DNA from: Perkinsus marinus ATCC 50983
Lineage: Eukaryota > Perkinsozoa > Perkinsida > Perkinsidae
Assembly: GCF_000006405.1 (NCBI RefSeq)
Contig: NW_003216689.1
Coordinates: 242,439-306,438 of the forward strand
Length of the DNA: 64,000 bases
Reading direction: 5' to 3'
This document shows, one piece after another, positions 1-10,938 of this stretch (the first letter of the stretch is position 1; each line of letters starts with the position of its first letter). The translations under genes were made by a program, and so were the position numbers. The notes below the pieces were generated by a model. The model saw nothing but the letters and a program-made list of their open reading frames with translations. It searched no databases and was not told the origin of the DNA.

Positions 1-282
1 GAGCGAGATTGATATCAGGATGGAAGTATGGTTGGTTGAGCGCGCTCGAAAAAAGTGGTCCTATTTCCAACCCATGACAACTATATAACGCGAGGCACTG
101 ATAAGCACACAGTGTCATGGTCATAGCTCAATATCGTCATCACCATCACTATCATCATCGTCGAGATCATCGAAGTCGGGTGGATGCCCGGAGGTCTCAT
201 CATCAGCCCAGTCCGGCGACAATGGGGTCTTCTTGGAGTACCTCGGCCAATGAACGTAGTGGGTGCTGATGCCGAGGAGTTT

Positions 283-1245
283 TCACCGCTCCGCTATCCT
301 CTCCTCGAGGATCTTAAGGTTGGCCTCGACATTGGGTGGCACTTCTGAGTTATCTGATGCCTCTTCTCGGTACTTATTCAACAGCTTCAATAGCTTCTTA
401 TCGTGGTAGAGGTCATCAATGTACCTGACCATGGTCTTGCTGAGCACAGAGGAGCGGCCATACTGTTTGGTCTTATCGTCCCAGCTCTCCCACTGCTCAT
501 TGGCCACATACCGCCAATAGTCATCAGCCTCTAGACGGTCCAAGTGAGGCACCTCGGGCAGGTCGAATGGGAAGGATGCCAGGGCCTGCATCCAGTACCT
601 TCGGAGTGACACTTGAAACTAGGCTAGAAGACGCGGCTCTCGTCTCACAGCAACGACTGCACTTGTGGCGTCTGATCACCGGCCTGGGAAGGTCTCATCG
701 GATACTGTTTGAATGGGGGCCTCTTGTCAAGGGCAGGAAAGAAAAACAGCCCAGGGGTGCTCGGAGGGAAGGCTGCTCCCAGCAGTTCGTGCTCTGAACA
801 GTCCGAGCATAGCGTATATGAGTGCACACTAGGAGACTCACCCATAGTGAATCTGGTGATGTCCACTTCGGATGTATCCATCGCTAACACTCGGAGAGTC
901 TCTGTCAAAGCGAGCTCAACTACGCGAACCCAAGCTCGATTCACATACAGTGCGAACCTGAATGCAGTGGTGTGGCAAGCAATAGGCCAAATTAGCACTC
1001 CTTCTGAAGATCGGTCTCTTCTTTGCTACTATATGCGAAGACGAGAACGTCCACTGCGTCATCGAGGACCTAAACAGCCCGTAGTCGTTGGAGGATACAT
1101 TGGCGCCCACATATTCCTCCATTTGCCCTTCAGCATGGTCTTGGCTAATATGAGGGACGTATTCGAGGCGATCAGAAGTGGACATGTCCTTGCTCAATGC
1201 AGGGACTTGCCGATACTCCCCCTCCCTCCGTATTGGAACCTCCAT
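283..1245 (-). CDS. Hypothetical protein, five exons, function unknown
   Basis: I do not recognise the family. Open frames join in phase across GT-AG introns. The parts are an N-terminal exon reading MEVPIRREGEYRQ, a short exon ending HHCIQ, an exon LALTETLRVLAMDTSEVD ending at a GTGAGT donor near 850, an exon with GLFFFPALDKRPPF, and a last exon (about 612-283) rich in Asp, Glu, Lys and Tyr that ends EERIAER. The last exon contains YWRYVANEQWESWDD and looks like a soluble helical domain. The true start is uncertain: the ATG at 1245 is the first in frame, but another exon could lie upstream (to about 1490). It opens a minus-strand run of genes. Confidence 0.5.
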
Positions 1246-1585
1246 AAACACATCATGCCATCTTGGTTGGATGATCAGGACTTACCTCTTTACGAGACCG
1301 TGGTGGAGGGACGTCGTGCGACGTGGTCACCCCTTCTCCTGCAGTGTGGTGGTCTCCCCCCAAGGCTCGAAGCACCTGAAGGCTCCCTGAGTCCGCCCTC
1401 CACGAGCAGATGGGAGACGTACAAGATCTTTGATGACTGTTTTTGAAAACCTTTTCCGTGCGGAACCATATGTAACGATGGGCTGCCACGTCAGATCGAG
1501 GCCCTCGAGGATAGAGTTAACTGCAAGTGCTGGTAGACCTGAGATTTGGACTAGGCTTGACTATGTTTATCGAGAAAATCTCGTC

Positions 1586-1657
1586 GGCTGTGTGGTCTAG
1601 TGGTATGATTCTCGCTTAGGGTGCGAGAGGTCCCGAGTTCAATTCTCGGCACAGCCC
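1586..1657 (+). tRNA. tRNA-Pro (anticodon AGG)
   Basis: A full cloverleaf folds over 72 nt with no intron. The acceptor stem pairs GGCTGTG with CACAGCC. The anticodon loop TTAGGGT is closed by TCTCGC and GCGAGA, with the anticodon AGG at 1618-1620. The T-arm contains GAGTTCAATTCTC. The internal A and B boxes are intact, so it is probably a functional RNA polymerase III gene lying between two minus-strand protein genes. Confidence 0.97.
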
Positions 1658-1808
1658 TATTTCTGGATCAGTTCGATGAATTCATCTCGACGAAGTATTC
1701 TACACGAGTCTGGCGCCACCTCTCTTTAAATCCAGCCTAAGAGAGGTCATCTGGGTTGCATGCTGGGTAGCATCCATATACGAAAATATAACGGGCTCCT
1801 TTCGAAAC

Positions 1809-2340
1809 CTAGCACACACGAATGTCGCATCCGAGCGGGCGTGCGGTAGTCACTGAATAGCGAGCATAGACGCCACCCATCAAGATTGGTTGAGAGGATG
1901 CTTTCGTGGCCCACATCTGCTCTGCTTGTGAAAACACTGCGAGATGAGCATCTCGTTTCGCGGCATCTGACGTATTTGTGAATAGAATAATCATAGGCCA
2001 TTCAGCGATGTGGAGCCCGCTGTCTGTGAGAGCCTCGTAGAACTCAGAGGAAGAGGAATCAAAGCTGAAAATTAGGAGAAGGTAACGTGAAAAATACTAC
2101 GGCAGTATTGGTAGTACCTCCCAATATGTGGGAGAACACCGGCTATCAACCACTGTGTCAAAGAGCCCGCGTCACACGAGGACAACATCGCGCATGATCG
2201 TCGTATAGGGATGTAGTTGGCCTCCACAGCGTCACTACTATCAAGGATCCTGAGGGATTCCAGAGCAAGTTTTTCCGACAAAAACTCTTCTCGACTACGG
2301 CAATGCTGTCTGAGAGACTTCGGCGACTCTCTGACCTCCC
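1809..2340 (-). CDS. Hypothetical protein, C-terminal exons
   Basis: Two exons are secure. The upstream one (about 2335-2118) contains EEFLSEKLALESLRILDSS and ends at a GTACTA donor. The last (2064-1809) starts after TTTTCAG, contains EFYEALTDSGLHIAEW and IILFTNTSDAAKRD, and ends CDIRVC before TAG. The beta-strand-like IILFTN followed by helix is compatible with a thioredoxin-like fold, but there is no CxxC and I do not assign a family. The 5' end is not resolved and may reach 2.5 kb. Confidence 0.45.
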
Positions 2341-2623
2341 AAAGCTATTTGCCGAAGCGGCACTTTCCCTAAAGGGATGTCACTTCCATTGAAGTGCCGT
2401 CGGCCCGGGGGAAGGAACTCGCCGTGGAAAAGCGAGTACCTGCGGGTAAGCTCGGAAACACGACGAGCAGATGTTTGGAACATCACACTAGCATGGCTGG
2501 TCCAGTCTGGTCCGCCGGGCAGCCAATTGTGACTCGTAAAAGCTTAGATAGAGCGGAGTTACGCACTAGGGCAATCTGCGACCTGACTGAGTACTATACC
2601 CCTCCCAAAGGGAGGTAGAGCAC

Positions 2624-3242
2624 CTACGATATGGGCTTCCGTGTGAGTCGAGAACGATAGATGGCCTCTCGAATCTCCTCAACCTCTTCCTCGTAGTCAT
2701 CAATATCGCTGCCCCCCATAGCGAGGACGACTCTTATCCACTGTGGATACCTACATATGAGAACAGCACCTCAACCCGAGTCAACGATCAGTGGTTGATT
2801 GCAAATTTCGAAGCACTCCATTAACAGTCTCCCTCCCTTACTCCGGTCTAAATGAGGAGAGATCGGACAGGAAGCCCCTGAGGTCCGAACGGGTGTCTAT
2901 TTCTCGTCTCAATGGGGAGCGTATCTGCAATGAGGATGCATACTTCCGTGGAGACCGCTCACTCTCACGCTGTTGACGAATTCTGCGATGACGCTGCCGT
3001 TGACATCCAAAGTGTCGCCCAGCATATGAACACGTGAAGGGGTCTCTTGATACACTATCGCGGGGAGATGGACGATCTGACCAGGTCCAGAAGAGCTACA
3101 ACTTCCAACCACCACACCTTCAGCCTTCGAACCAGGTCCCTCCCTCGAGCAGAGTCGACATCAACACGCACGAACGGTATCTACCCGACACGCTCAAGAG
3201 GCGCTGACCACACATACAAGGTACCTCTCCGAGACTACTCAT
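2624..3242 (-). CDS. Hypothetical small acidic-tailed protein, four exons
   Basis: Exons 3242-3185, 3117-2969, 2924-2842 and 2750-2624 join in phase and give 138 residues. The protein begins MSSLGEVPCMCGQRLL, with a CMC pair. The middle exon carries IVHLPAIVYQETPSRVHMLG, and the tail DDYEEEVEEIREAIY is a charged helix. All three introns are GT-AG. I recognise no family. The start is the first ATG in frame with the second exon. Confidence 0.6.
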
Positions 3243-3792
3243 GTCGAATCGATTGAGGAGCACCTCTACATCACAACAGTATCTGTTGGGCTTCTATCCA
3301 CAAACTCCTGCCTCTCGCGAATGATCACTCTGGACTGCTGCACTTCGAATAGGAAGAGCTGCCAATGCCTATCAGGACTCCAGTGCTCTTATGGCGCTTT
3401 AGGAAGGCCGTGTAGTTCGACGCATCCACCCAAGCTCCTCCAGCAGAGAGCCCAGCGACCTATTCCGATTCATCCGAGCTGGACAGCCCCATCTCACTGA
3501 CCTCACACTCTACCCTCATCCTTGCGCGTGTCGTAGCATTCTTCCCGTGAAACCAAGGTGCTCCCCTACAGAGCGTCGCACATAGCAAGCTGAGCAAGCA
3601 TCTCATCTGCTCAGGATTTGGTGAATGATGATTGACTAACACCACATCATAGAGTAGAAAAGTCGACGTGCTCATCAGCAATGGTTACCATTCTAGGTTC
3701 ACTCGTGCGAGAAATCTTGCGAGTGCGCAATTTTATAAGATACTCAGCATACGGGGGGGTCAACGAGAGAATCTCTTCATCTCATTTAGAAG

Positions 3793-4266
3793 CTACACCC
3801 GAGGGGCTGCGGTCGCCATAGAGTCTCGAATCCTGGCATGCGCTTGTATGACCGTCTGGACAAGATCTGAGAGCTCATCTCGGGCATGGAGTAGATCTTC
3901 ACGATCGTGTTCAGGCATCTCTCCACTGAGAAACGCCAGACAGGCTCTCTCAAGTCGCACACCTAAAAATTGCAAACATGTCTTAAATCGCTCCGCTGTT
4001 GCCTACGATCCCGCAATAGGCGCTCTAACCGCCTCTCCTGCTCCTCAAAAACCCGACCGAGCTCCTGCTGAGGGTCCCTCGGGACGTCCTCTATATCAGG
4101 CTCAGTACTGACATCATCATCACTAACATACACCGCCTCAGAGAGAGTTGCACCTTACAGAGTACATCCAGTAAAACAGTGCTCGATCTTTCTTACTATC
4201 ATCGGGGGAATTCTCCCGAGGACCTTCACCGTCTCCACCAGGGCTCGTAGGAGGAGACCGACTCAT
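3793..4266 (-). CDS. Hypothetical coiled-coil protein, 123 aa
   Basis: Exons 4266-4166, 4107-4007 and 3962-3793 join in phase. The N-terminus MSRSPPTSPGGDGEG is disordered. The middle and end are heptad-rich (ELGRVFEEQERRLERLLRD, then EDLLHARDELSDLVQTV), which predicts a coiled coil. It ends MATAAPRV. The short intron between exons 2 and 3 ends ATTTTTAG. The first donor could be GTACTC or the GTAAGG three bases later; only GTACTC keeps the phase. Function is unknown. Confidence 0.6.
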
Positions 4267-4509
4267 AGAGCAGTCATAAGACCAACAACAGACAAACTGT
4301 GAAGAACTCTCCAAAAGGGTAGTCGGCCAACACAACTCCTTTTCTGCTCATCCCCGACTGACGCCTTGACTTTCTTTCGTATCCTCTTGCGGCTCCGTTT
4401 TCTCCTCCGTCCTTTCTCCGCAGTAGAACGGTGAGGACTCCTCTCGGATGCTAATGCCCCATTCCCTTTCCAAGGCGTACTCTAGACTAGACAACTGAAG
4501 ATGAGCAGA

Positions 4510-4660
4510 GCCACTGTGGAAAACTATGCACATGATCAACCACATAAAATTATGAGAAAATTTTTTCAATGATTTCTGTACATTTCTACCCAGATTCATG
4601 TGTAAACTCCTAAGCTGGGCTGAAGAGATCAAACATACATTCCCCCAACACTGACCAGAG
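4510..4660 (+). mobile_element. Family 2 inverted-repeat element, diverged copy
   Basis: It begins CTGTGGAAAACTATGCACATG and ends with a CCCCCAACACT-type terminus. In between are the family hallmarks: a run near GAGAAAATTTTTTC, a TTTCTACCCAGATTCATGTG segment and a degenerate GCTGGGCTGA core. No surrounding gene could be fixed, so an intronic location is not shown here. Confidence 0.6.
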
Positions 4661-4758
4661 CTGTCTGGTTCATAGTAATATAAATAATATCATCACGATA
4701 GATCTATTTATATCTAATCCATTTTCATGCGGATACAATACGATAAATGGGTGATAAT

Positions 4759-4885
4759 GGAGTTCCACCCGTTTTACGTGAAGTGGCGTCGTAAAACTCG
4801 GTGAAAAACGCGATATTTGCGGTGACATGCAGTAGTCGTGAAATATGTTTTTCACTAGTTTTTTCATATCACGGCCGCCCGTGCT
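4759..4885 (+). mobile_element. Family 1 inverted-repeat element
   Basis: It starts GGAGTTCCACCCGTTTTACG, runs through AAGTGGCGT, AACTCGGTGAAAAACGCGA, GCAGTAGTCGTGAAATATG and TTTTTCACTAGT, and ends near CATATCACGGCCGCCCGTG. It is almost the same as the copy at 24833-24963. The right end has lost its GAAACTCC terminus. Confidence 0.75.
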
Positions 4886-5269
4886 CTATAGGTCTATCGT
4901 TATACTATAATGATATTAATACAGATAAACACCTTATAGTAATCGCTGAGTAGTCCTCCTAGTCTTCCTACCGAAATCGTCTCCTCTTTCCTTCGCTTCG
5001 CCACCGAGGCCGCATCGGACAATATTTTATCCAAAATGTCATTTCCCATTCTCTTCAGCAATTCTATCTACACATAGAGAATCATCCAGGAACCTATAAT
5101 GTCCCGGAGGGAACTCATTTCCATTTTTTCGTACACATTCTTCAATCAGTAGTTTCACATTAGAAACATTTTCCCCATTGTTATCAAACCCTGCGGAACG
5201 TCATTTCTCAAGGCTAGTTGGGTCCCTGTCCACACATCCAACGATCTCTATATACTAAGCTCACCCTCC

Positions 5270-5700
5270 TACAGCAGTATCATCCATCTCGTCACCTCCT
5301 GGGACCAACGCCTTCAACTGCTCAGTGGTCAGCACATCTGGCAGAGGCGTGGCTTGAGAGACCCCTCCAAGACCTGGGTTCGTCCCGGACATTATGAAGG
5401 ACTTCCCTTCACCAAATGACGATCGTCCAACTCAACAGCGCCCCTCTCTCAACCACATGTCATACATTAGCAGATCTGAGACCTCTCTGAAGGGAGTCGG
5501 CCGACTGATTCACAGCAGCGATGATATCATCATCAGCATCCGTTCGAGCTCTGGTCTCCAGTTGTAGACCTACCGTTGAGCCCCTCCAACTCTCCCCCCT
5601 ACCGAAGACTACCTTTCTTGATACTGGCGAGCTCTTCCAAAAGGAAGCCTCGGAACTGGTCCTCCTCAGTCACACGGCGGTCGGGAGCACCTGAGCCCAT
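5270..5700 (-). CDS. Hypothetical coiled-coil protein, 5' exons only
   Basis: The first exon, 5700-5613, reads MGSGAPDRRVTEEDQ and then FRGFLLEELASIKK, and ends at a GTAGTC donor. The next exon starts after CGGTAG and contains LQLETRARTDADDDIIAAV. A further in-phase exon carries MSGTNPGLGGVSQ and LTTEQLKALVPGG, with its donor near 5275. The 3' end below 5.27 kb could not be followed through the repeat-rich stretch. Function is unknown. Confidence 0.4.
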
Positions 5701-5772
5701 TGTAACTACTAGTGTACGACAATGTCATTCCTGGCATCGACGCGAAATCCACTGCCTTCCTTTTGGAAGACT

Positions 5773-6881
5773 TCAGACACTCATCACCAGACTAACGTGA
5801 AGGAGCTCTGAACAACGCCCAATGAGGAAACCCCTAGCACTACCACTATCAGCTGTGAGTTTCCGTAGAGCTTCCACCTCCTTATCCAGACCCGAGGTCT
5901 GTTTCTCGAACGTAGTGCATTCATTGTCTACTTTCCGTTCAAGTCCAAGACCGATCTCTTCCGACCTTTCCGACAACTACTACCACAGATATCATTCAGA
6001 ACATCTAGTCAGCATACCCCACCCGATGGTCCCTATCCGCCCACACCTGCCGTTCGCCCTTCATCTTCTCCCCCAGCTCCTTAATCTCCCTTTGGAGTGC
6101 TGATGCATCCACCAGGAGCTTCGACGGCAGCTCACCCCGAAATTGCAGCATGCCCCTCTCCAGTGTAGTAGTACCTACCATGCCCTCTAGGGCCGACCCC
6201 ACCCCTCCCTTACGCAAAGCGAGGGTCTCCACCGTCTTGGCCACCTCCTCCAACTTCCCTAGTATACCGTTCTGTAGCCTGTCGAGCATGTCGTTAGCCA
6301 TCTGTTCGGTCACTCGGGTGAGGGTGTTAGTAGATTCACTACGCCTGCGGACCTTAACAGCGAGGCACTTCTCATCACCAAGTATGCATATGGTCACCCT
6401 AGGAAATTTCGTAAAATTTCTACCCTAATTCGTATATAAACCCCCCATAGTGAGCTGAGGAAAGCGAACACATATTACAACACCACCTCCTCGAGCCTCG
6501 ACGACCCACCTCATCCGACAGCGCCTTGTCCAGTCTAGTCACCGTATCAGCCAAATCCGTCACTCGGTGCTCCTCAGAGGACCTGAGACCCTCAGCACCC
6601 TTCCTTCCCGAGGAAGAGGATCACCTCCGTTTAGCAGCTTCATCCTCAATGACCTTGTCAAAGCCAATGAAGGTCTCCCCCACCGAAAGCAGTTGACTGC
6701 GTAGCCTCTCACTGCTCCTCTGAGGACTCGTACTGCTAGTCACCAATGGTCGGAGTGGTGATGTCGAATAAGTACTCGAGGAGTTGCTGGGGGCTCCTGA
6801 TAGGCGATATACTTTGCATTATACCACTCCAACCCTCATACCACTCCGCCGCCCTAGTGAGGACGACTCTACCGACTCCAT
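5773..6881 (-). CDS. Coiled-coil protein, 260 aa, six exons
   Basis: Exons 6881-6842, 6796-6625, 6582-6510, 6352-6023, 5976-5844 and 5807-5773 join in phase from ATG to TGA. After a Ser-rich N-terminus (MESVESSSLGRRSG) the protein is mostly heptads: VTDLADTVTRLDKALSDE, NDMLDRLQNGILGKLEEV and ERKVDNECTTFEKQTSGLD. No catalytic motif is seen; a structural or scaffold role is an inference. Intron 3 (6509-6353) contains a family 2 element. It lies directly downstream of the Ecdysoneless homologue on the same strand, 78 bp from its stop. Confidence 0.65.
6383..6482 (-). mobile_element. Family 2 element fragment inside an intron
   Basis: Read on the minus strand it starts GTGTTGTAATATGTGTTCGC, passes TTTCCTCAGCTCA and ends near GACCATATGC. 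It fills most of intron 3 of the coiled-coil gene at 5773-6881, starting about 27 nt after the donor. Confidence 0.7.
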
Positions 6882-6958
6882 CGCGACGACAACCACTTCA
6901 AAGAGTACAGAGCTCACTACTAACACGACAACCTGTCTAGTAGAAACTGAGAACACTA

Positions 6959-9097
6959 TCAACGTTTTCTCGATGATTCAGCTGCACCCTTCCGAGCCTC
7001 CTCCAGTAACAACTTGGTAGGGCCGGGGTTGACTTTGTCCTCTGCCCTCAACGACCTCATTAGATTAGCGCTGACCTCCCTGTCCACAGCCTCGTCATCC
7101 ATTGCATCAACGTGATGGTCATCTGCGCCCATACTCATCCTCAACTCCTCATCAAGCTGCTTCATGTACCTATTCCGACATCATCCGTATCATACACGGG
7201 AGAACCTAAGATTCTCCCATTACTAACCTCTTCATCTCAACGTCGGGGACATCCTCCTCCTCCTCCTCATCCTCAGCGTCCGAGTCCGGCATCTCATCGA
7301 TCATATCATCATCATCCGAGCCTTCACTCCCTTCCTCATGACCTGAACTCCTCCATTACCTACCCTACTCCTGGCCTCCACCACCACTACTTTCTATTCC
7401 GAATATGCCCGAAGCCTTCCCCATAAGGTCGTTGAGCCTCGTAGACACATCCTGCAGCTCCTTCTGCTCCTCCTCAGTGAGCCCATCTGCCACCATGACC
7501 ATCCCCACACCCACCGAGCCAACTACTACCACCTTCCTTCTTGCCAGCCTCCTCAATAGCTTCAGTCAGCCACGCATCGCTATCACTAGGACCGTCGTAC
7601 TTGGCAAATCTCTCCAGAGGGACCTCCTGAGCCCTCAGCATGGCATGCCAGTCCAAGACATTCACCCTACCTCTTCCCTGCACTCCTCCATTCGGTTCAA
7701 GAGCCCCTTGCCCTTCTCAAAGTGTGCCGTATCCTTATTATTAGCCTTCACAGCACAATGAGCCGCCAACGAGACCAGCCGACCCAGCATCACTGACAAA
7801 CCGTCGGATTCCTATGTCGCATTTTATGCAACCAGCCCACCTGTATTTTCCTCGTTACGACTACGCATCTGTTGACCACCAAAGGCAAGCCTGGCAGGCA
7901 TCCTCAGACGGCCCTTGATGCCCATAAGGGAAGCATAATGAAGCTTCGTCATCGACACTTGGATGGTCACCAAGTCCCCTGAGTTGAAAATGCGCATATT
8001 ACTTCGGTGGAGTGCTACCCCTCGAGATGCTCTCAGTGATGACGCTACTACCGCGCTCAGCCAAGCGATCAGGAGGCAAGTAACTACAGTGATAGATTCA
8101 TCGTCACGCGCCATGAAATTCAAACACTTACTCGAGGAGGAGGGATATGATCTGAGGTTGCCGTATGAGTTGCTCTGCCAGTACGGCAGGTAACTGTAGG
8201 ACCCCCACCATCACGACCCACTACCTACGACTACCTACCAATAACCTGACATGCATAAGGTCGATGCTCCACGGCTTCGACTTCAGCTTGTTGATAATAC
8301 ATCTCTGCACACTAGGGGAGGCAATAGTCTCACAGTCATCATCGAGGACCTGCAAAGAGGGCAGTATATCTATGCTATGCGGAGCTCACAATACCATGTC
8401 CACTGCTGCCTCTACTGCCAATGGCTTGATATCTGGGGGCTGCTCGGAAGGAGCCTTCGGGCAGATGTGGAGCATCCCTTGGTGAATCTAGGAGAATACC
8501 GCATGTCCACCCATATCAAAGGAGTACATCGCATACCCAAACTCTGTGTCCTGCATTTTCAGGACTCAGCCACTTAGGCAACGCAGGTGCTGCCTCTATT
8601 AGTAGAGGATCTCCATCGACATCGGACACCTCACAGGCAACCTCGGAGTACTTCCTAGTCAGTGAAACCTAACAAGCATTACGAGGAAACGGCCGATTAA
8701 ACTATACTACTACCAGCAAGCTGATGAGCAGCCATTCATCATGCAGAGCATCCCCATAGCGCAGATGGATACCATACACTAGGTAGGGAGATGAGACCTG
8801 CCTCAACACTGAAGGGTTGGATGTGCTCATCGACCTACCCTCGAGGCATCCAACACGTCCACTTGTGGGGGGTCTCTCTGCCAGATGTAACCTCTCGGGG
8901 TCTGGTCGTGGAGGTAGTCTCCTAAAAGCTGATACCATCGTTGAGAGTCCTCGGTGGAGCTCACATAGAGTCTGAAAAGCAGTGCCATATGACAATTGCG
9001 GGTATCGATCCCACATCCTCGCGATGACGAGGAGAGGATCCATCCCCCTATACCATACGATCAACTCTCCCCTACTACTTCGCATCCACATAATCAT
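6959..9097 (-). CDS. ECD: Ecdysoneless/SGT1 (ECD) homologue
   Basis: Eleven exons (9097-8714, 8650-8537, 8487-8395, 8349-8251, 8193-8132, 8055-7880, 7792-7671, 7626-7533, 7486-7385, 7342-7228, 7169-6959) encode 523 aa. Family landmarks appear in order: HLRYGDALHDEWLLISLL at the N-terminus (family GDxxEDEW), LLIEAAPALPKWLSPENA, HQGMLHICP, an LPAVLAEQL helix, SDSDAWL in the centre, an acidic DDDDMIDEMPDSDAEDEEEE stretch, and a C-terminal YMKQLDEEL followed by NPGPTKLL. ECD proteins act in the nucleus and cytoplasm in cell-cycle control and pre-mRNA splicing (PRPF8/U5 snRNP assembly) with the R2TP chaperone. Human ECD is somewhat longer. Homology is clear from the ordered motifs; the role here is inferred. 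Confidence 0.88.
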
Positions 9098-9373
9098 CTA
9101 GGTTGCTACCACCCCCGCTCCTCAGCGCCTCCTGCAATAAATCACTAGGCTGCGAGTCCGGGGTAAAGGCCGGACTAGCAACCTGACGTCGATGGTCGTT
9201 AGCTCGTGTCCTCATCTAGCGAGTAAACCCAACACCTCGAAACTTCACACCTCATACCGGTCACTAAACCAACACAAGACAACTTGATATCCTAGATGAC
9301 GCTCAACCAGTGGGACTCGAAGGGATGATCGTCATCAGCAACAGATCCGTAGACCAATAGGATACTTCTTCAC

Positions 9374-9988
9374 TCATACAAAGAATGCTCTAATATTACG
9401 ACCATTCATCTCACCACCATCGTAGTTATCAATGGCTGTTTGGGCATCACGAGCATCTAAACAAGATACAAAACATGTCCGAAATCGGTCCATGGACCCG
9501 TACTACCTCTGAACGTTATGATGGCCTGATTGCCGCCCCTCCGGCTCTCCTCGACGTTGCAGAACTCTACTGGTCCCACGGCTCCGAAAGACTGCTTCAC
9601 GTCCCTCCAAGTGAGGTCCTCGGGTATGTTAGTAATTTTTATAGTACAGCTTCCTGAGCTCTCCCTAGAGTACCCCTTCCCCTTGCCGCCAAAGGACCTT
9701 CTCGTATTAAAGGAACCCTTACCAGGTCGGACGCCCATCGCACGAGCGAATTTCTCAGCCGACTCGGCGCTCTCTGGTGGAGGCTTTGCCACTTCATAAG
9801 GCTGAGACCTGTAGCTGCGACCGCTACTCCTTCCCTTCCCACCACCACGTCGCTGGCCAGTTGAAGGTGTACGTGGGTGACTCGACGACCTGAAGACTTT
9901 CCGATGGACTCCAAGTCAGGGGAAGCTGCTACTGATCTTACTTGACGATGTCGTCGAGAGACATCGATAGCTTGTCAACCGTGGACAT
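9374..9988 (-). CDS. ALYREF/Yra1-type mRNA export adaptor, RRM protein 1
   Basis: Exons 9988-9942, 9889-9507 and 9456-9374 give 170 aa. The N-terminus MSTVDKLSMSLDDIVK carries the UAP56-binding motif (LDDIV). A basic Gly/Arg/Ser linker follows (GQRRGGGKGRSSGRS). Then comes one RRM with RNP2 IKITNIPEDLTWRDVKQ and a degenerate RNP1 (QAIITFR), ending GGEMNGRNIRAFFV. This is the standard ALYREF layout: motif, RGG-like spacer, single RRM. Such proteins recruit the DECD helicase UAP56 to mRNA in the TREX complex. A C-terminal second UAP56-binding motif is absent. A paralogue lies at 59845-61591 and UAP56 itself at 46253-48016. Confidence 0.85.
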
Positions 9989-10254
9989 TGCGAGAAGAAA
10001 GGTTCTCTCCGGGTGATAACCAACTAACCAATTCCATTGTGTCCGCTTGAATGCTCAGCAGTTTGGTCAGCTGCTGATACATCCGTAAGGCAAGTGAGCT
10101 CCACATGACACAACACTTCGTAGAGGCCTTCAGAAGATTCTTCGGAATAGATGAGCATGACGAACACCTCGCTCGAAGTTGCCCCCTAATTCAGAACCCC
10201 AGGGAGGTGAGTTCGTACTTTAGTTGCAGATACTAGATGTTATAAAGACCACTA

Positions 10255-10680
10255 CACGCCAAGCACGATCGAATTCGACAATGTATCTGCCCTAGAACGC
10301 TATTGATCCCCTCTAACAAGGAAATTAATTTCCGCAATTCTTCGAAATTCTCGGTACTACGCTCGTGGTGACGAAATTGATCTCTCCTGAAGCAAATCTT
10401 GAGGGTATGGCATAGCCGCCCCACTCGACATTATTTATCTCACTAAGAGCTAGGAGATAGTTCTTTTCAAGGTCTACTATCCCTGTTCGTGGACACTTAC
10501 TCTGATCAGCACAATGTTCACCGAAAGATGGTATCCGAGGAATATCTCGAGGTGGTGGCATAGCGGCCCCACGCGACAATATGCATACACTTCATTCAAT
10601 ATTGATTTCTTCTCACAAGATTTGAATATCTGTTCACAACCACTTACTCTAATTAACAAGTTGTTCAAAAAAGAGTGGTA
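10255..10680 (-). repeat. Three tandem units of about 148 bp
   Basis: Units are marked by GCATAGCCGCCCCACTCGAC (from 10410), GCATAGCGGCCCCACGCGAC (from 10558) and a weaker copy near 10262. A second marker, CACTTACTCT, recurs about 146 bp apart at 10494 and 10640. On the minus strand that marker reads AGAGTAAGTG, a strong splice donor, so the units look like duplicated exon-plus-donor blocks of an unresolved minus-strand gene. Confidence 0.55.
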
Positions 10681-10938
10681 CAGTATGAGAAATGCACACC
10701 CCCTACCCTATTGCCAACAGCATTCCGCTGCACAGGTGAAGTTATACGGAGCCTCCGTATCTTAGCTTGAGGGGCGCTAGCGATGTTGTGCTAGGCTGCG
10801 AAGATGATTCTCAGTCAGTTAGGGCTGGTATCGTTGGTATGCAGAATGTAGTGCTTTTGAACGGCATTTTTGTGATGGGAGGAATGAGTGGGGGCTTCAT
10901 AATTGCGTGGGTAGTTTTTCGTGTTTTCATTGTTAAAA

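Noticed and set aside
709-1446. Long plus-strand frame of 245 codons
   Set aside because: It runs antisense to in-phase minus-strand exons with proper splice sites; its product has no domain and shifts composition.
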